The notes beneath the pieces were generated by a model, which saw only the letters and a program-made list of their open reading frames with translations, had not been told where the DNA came from and ran no database searches. A stretch of 64,000 nucleotides of DNA from Microcoleus vaginatus HSN003. Its GTDB lineage: Bacteria > Cyanobacteriota > Cyanobacteriia > Cyanobacteriales > Microcoleaceae. Both the position numbers and the translations under genes were made by a program. The first letter of the stretch is position 1. Each line of letters begins with the position of its first letter. The stretch is from assembly GCF_022701255.1 (NCBI RefSeq), contig NZ_CP031705.1, positions 3,720,001 through 3,784,000 of the forward strand, in the 5' to 3' direction. This document shows, piece after piece, positions 63,481 through 64,000 of the stretch.

Positions 63481-63768
63481 AGTTATTGTCCAATAAGATA
63501 TCGGGAACGGAATAAAAAGGTTTGTAGCCAAAACTTCACTTTTTTCTGATGCAGCAAAAGTTTCACAATTTTGTAGTCCAGACTTCAGTTTTTTCTGGTC
63601 AAAAGTTGTATAAAAAGTTTGTAGTCAGGACTTGAGTTTTTTATAGTCGAAGTTGGGATGTAGAACTAAAGTCCTGGCTACAAACCGGAAGAAGGACTAA
63701 AGTCTTTGCAACCAACCGGTTTTTATAGACTTCTGCAAGAGAGATATAATCTAGTTTTAGCTTGAGCA
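63481..63768. repeat. Intergenic array of imperfect TTTGTAGTC...ACTTCAGTTTTT repeats
   Basis: Three direct copies (63521, 63570, 63618: TTTGTAGTCNAGACTTNAGTTTTTT) are followed by two inverted copies (ACTAAAGTCCTGGCTACAAA at 63665, and 63697). A hairpin can form between direct and inverted copies. The argH promoter should lie at the right edge. Confidence 0.75.
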
Positions 63769-64000
63769 ATGACAACACAACAAAAAACTTGGAGTCAAAG
63801 ATTTGAATCGGCGCTGCACCCGGCGATCGCCCGATTCAATGCTAGTATTGGCTTCGATATTGAATTGATTGAGTACGACTTGACTGGTTCTGTCGCTCAC
63901 GCTAAAATGCTGGCCAAAACGGGGATTATTTCCGCAGCAGAAGGCGAACAGTTAGTCAATGGTTTGGAACAGATCCGCCGCGAATACCGCCAAGGACTTT
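63769..64000 (+). CDS. argH: Argininosuccinate lyase, N-terminal part
   Basis: The first 77 codons of argH, running off the right edge. ATG 63769 begins MTTQQKTWSQRFESALHPAI and continues ARFNASIGFDIELIEYDLTG and AKMLAKTGIISAAEG, the conserved N-terminus of the fumarase/ASL superfamily enzyme that splits argininosuccinate into arginine and fumarate. The S-x-RF start (WSQRFE) and EYDLTGS...HAKML block are diagnostic. Position after the RsbU-like phosphatase agrees with other cyanobacteria. Confidence 0.92.
   Translation, partial: MTTQQKTWSQRFESALHPAIARFNASIGFDIELIEYDLTGSVAHAKMLAKTGIISAAEGEQLVNGLEQIRREYRQGL

Overview
The window comes from a filamentous, non-heterocystous-type cyanobacterium, most likely of the Microcoleus/Oscillatoria/Phormidium group. 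Evidence: acsF (oxidative chlorophyll cyclase), a DnaE split at the canonical cyanobacterial intein site, very frequent GCGATCGC (HIP1) sites, Ycf49-like/DUF2499, DUF3593 and DUF1816 proteins, an RNase E with a terminal Arg-rich tail, and heptanucleotide repeats scattered between and inside genes. The genus is inferred, not demonstrated.

Layout. 0-4 kb: a partial unknown gene, queA convergent with rpmF, a TM2 protein and acsF. 4-13 kb: a secreted TPR-CHAT protein, a PMT-family glycosyltransferase, trmB, two tandem Uma2-type nucleases and csaB. 13-21.6 kb: DUF2499 and LprI-like genes, then the highlight: dnaE-N with intein-N, a LAGLIDADG homing-endonuclease gene, and intein-C with dnaE-C, all in tandem on one strand. 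The endonuclease gene is broken by an IS630-type element (perfect 26-bp ends, TA duplication), whose transposase gene is broken by an IS66-type element (15-bp ends, 8-bp duplication). Removing both with one target copy restores both reading frames exactly. 21.6-30 kb: a frameshifted kinase-WD40 gene, DUF3593, an apparently permuted anti-sigma-type ATPase, a secreted pentapeptide protein, a hydrolase carrying a repeat-derived insert, and gatA. 30-41 kb: an isolated HTH protein, a class A beta-lactamase-like protein, a hydrolase, DUF1816, rlmB and mrnC, a STAS protein, carA, a retropepsin-like protease and trpD. 41-57 kb: a PAS histidine kinase, rnhB-rne, a repeat-rich 1.4-kb gap, a TIGR03960-type radical SAM protein, a second STAS protein and a hybrid kinase. 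57-64 kb: DUF502, nusB, ftsY, an RsbU-like phosphatase, a small membrane protein and the start of argH.

How genes work together. The two DnaE halves should be joined by protein trans-splicing into one replicative polymerase; all catalytic intein residues are visible. The arrangement (split intein halves flanking a free-standing endonuclease gene) looks like a 'fractured gene', known to me from phage/metagenomic split inteins but not from cyanobacterial dnaE, where the halves are normally far apart. Rne and RnhB form a tight RNA-processing pair, and MrnC and RlmB are 23S rRNA maturation neighbours. Two STAS proteins, an anti-sigma-like ATPase and a SpoIIE-type phosphatase are the usual parts of partner-switching control, but they are scattered here.

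A second theme is repeat invasion of genes. Heptanucleotide arrays supply the last codons and stop of at least three genes (ftsY, the hybrid kinase, nusB) and perhaps carA, the first codons of rnhB and a linker in the radical SAM protein. A palindromic interspersed repeat encodes an insert in the alpha/beta hydrolase. No tRNA, rRNA or CRISPR array was recognised.
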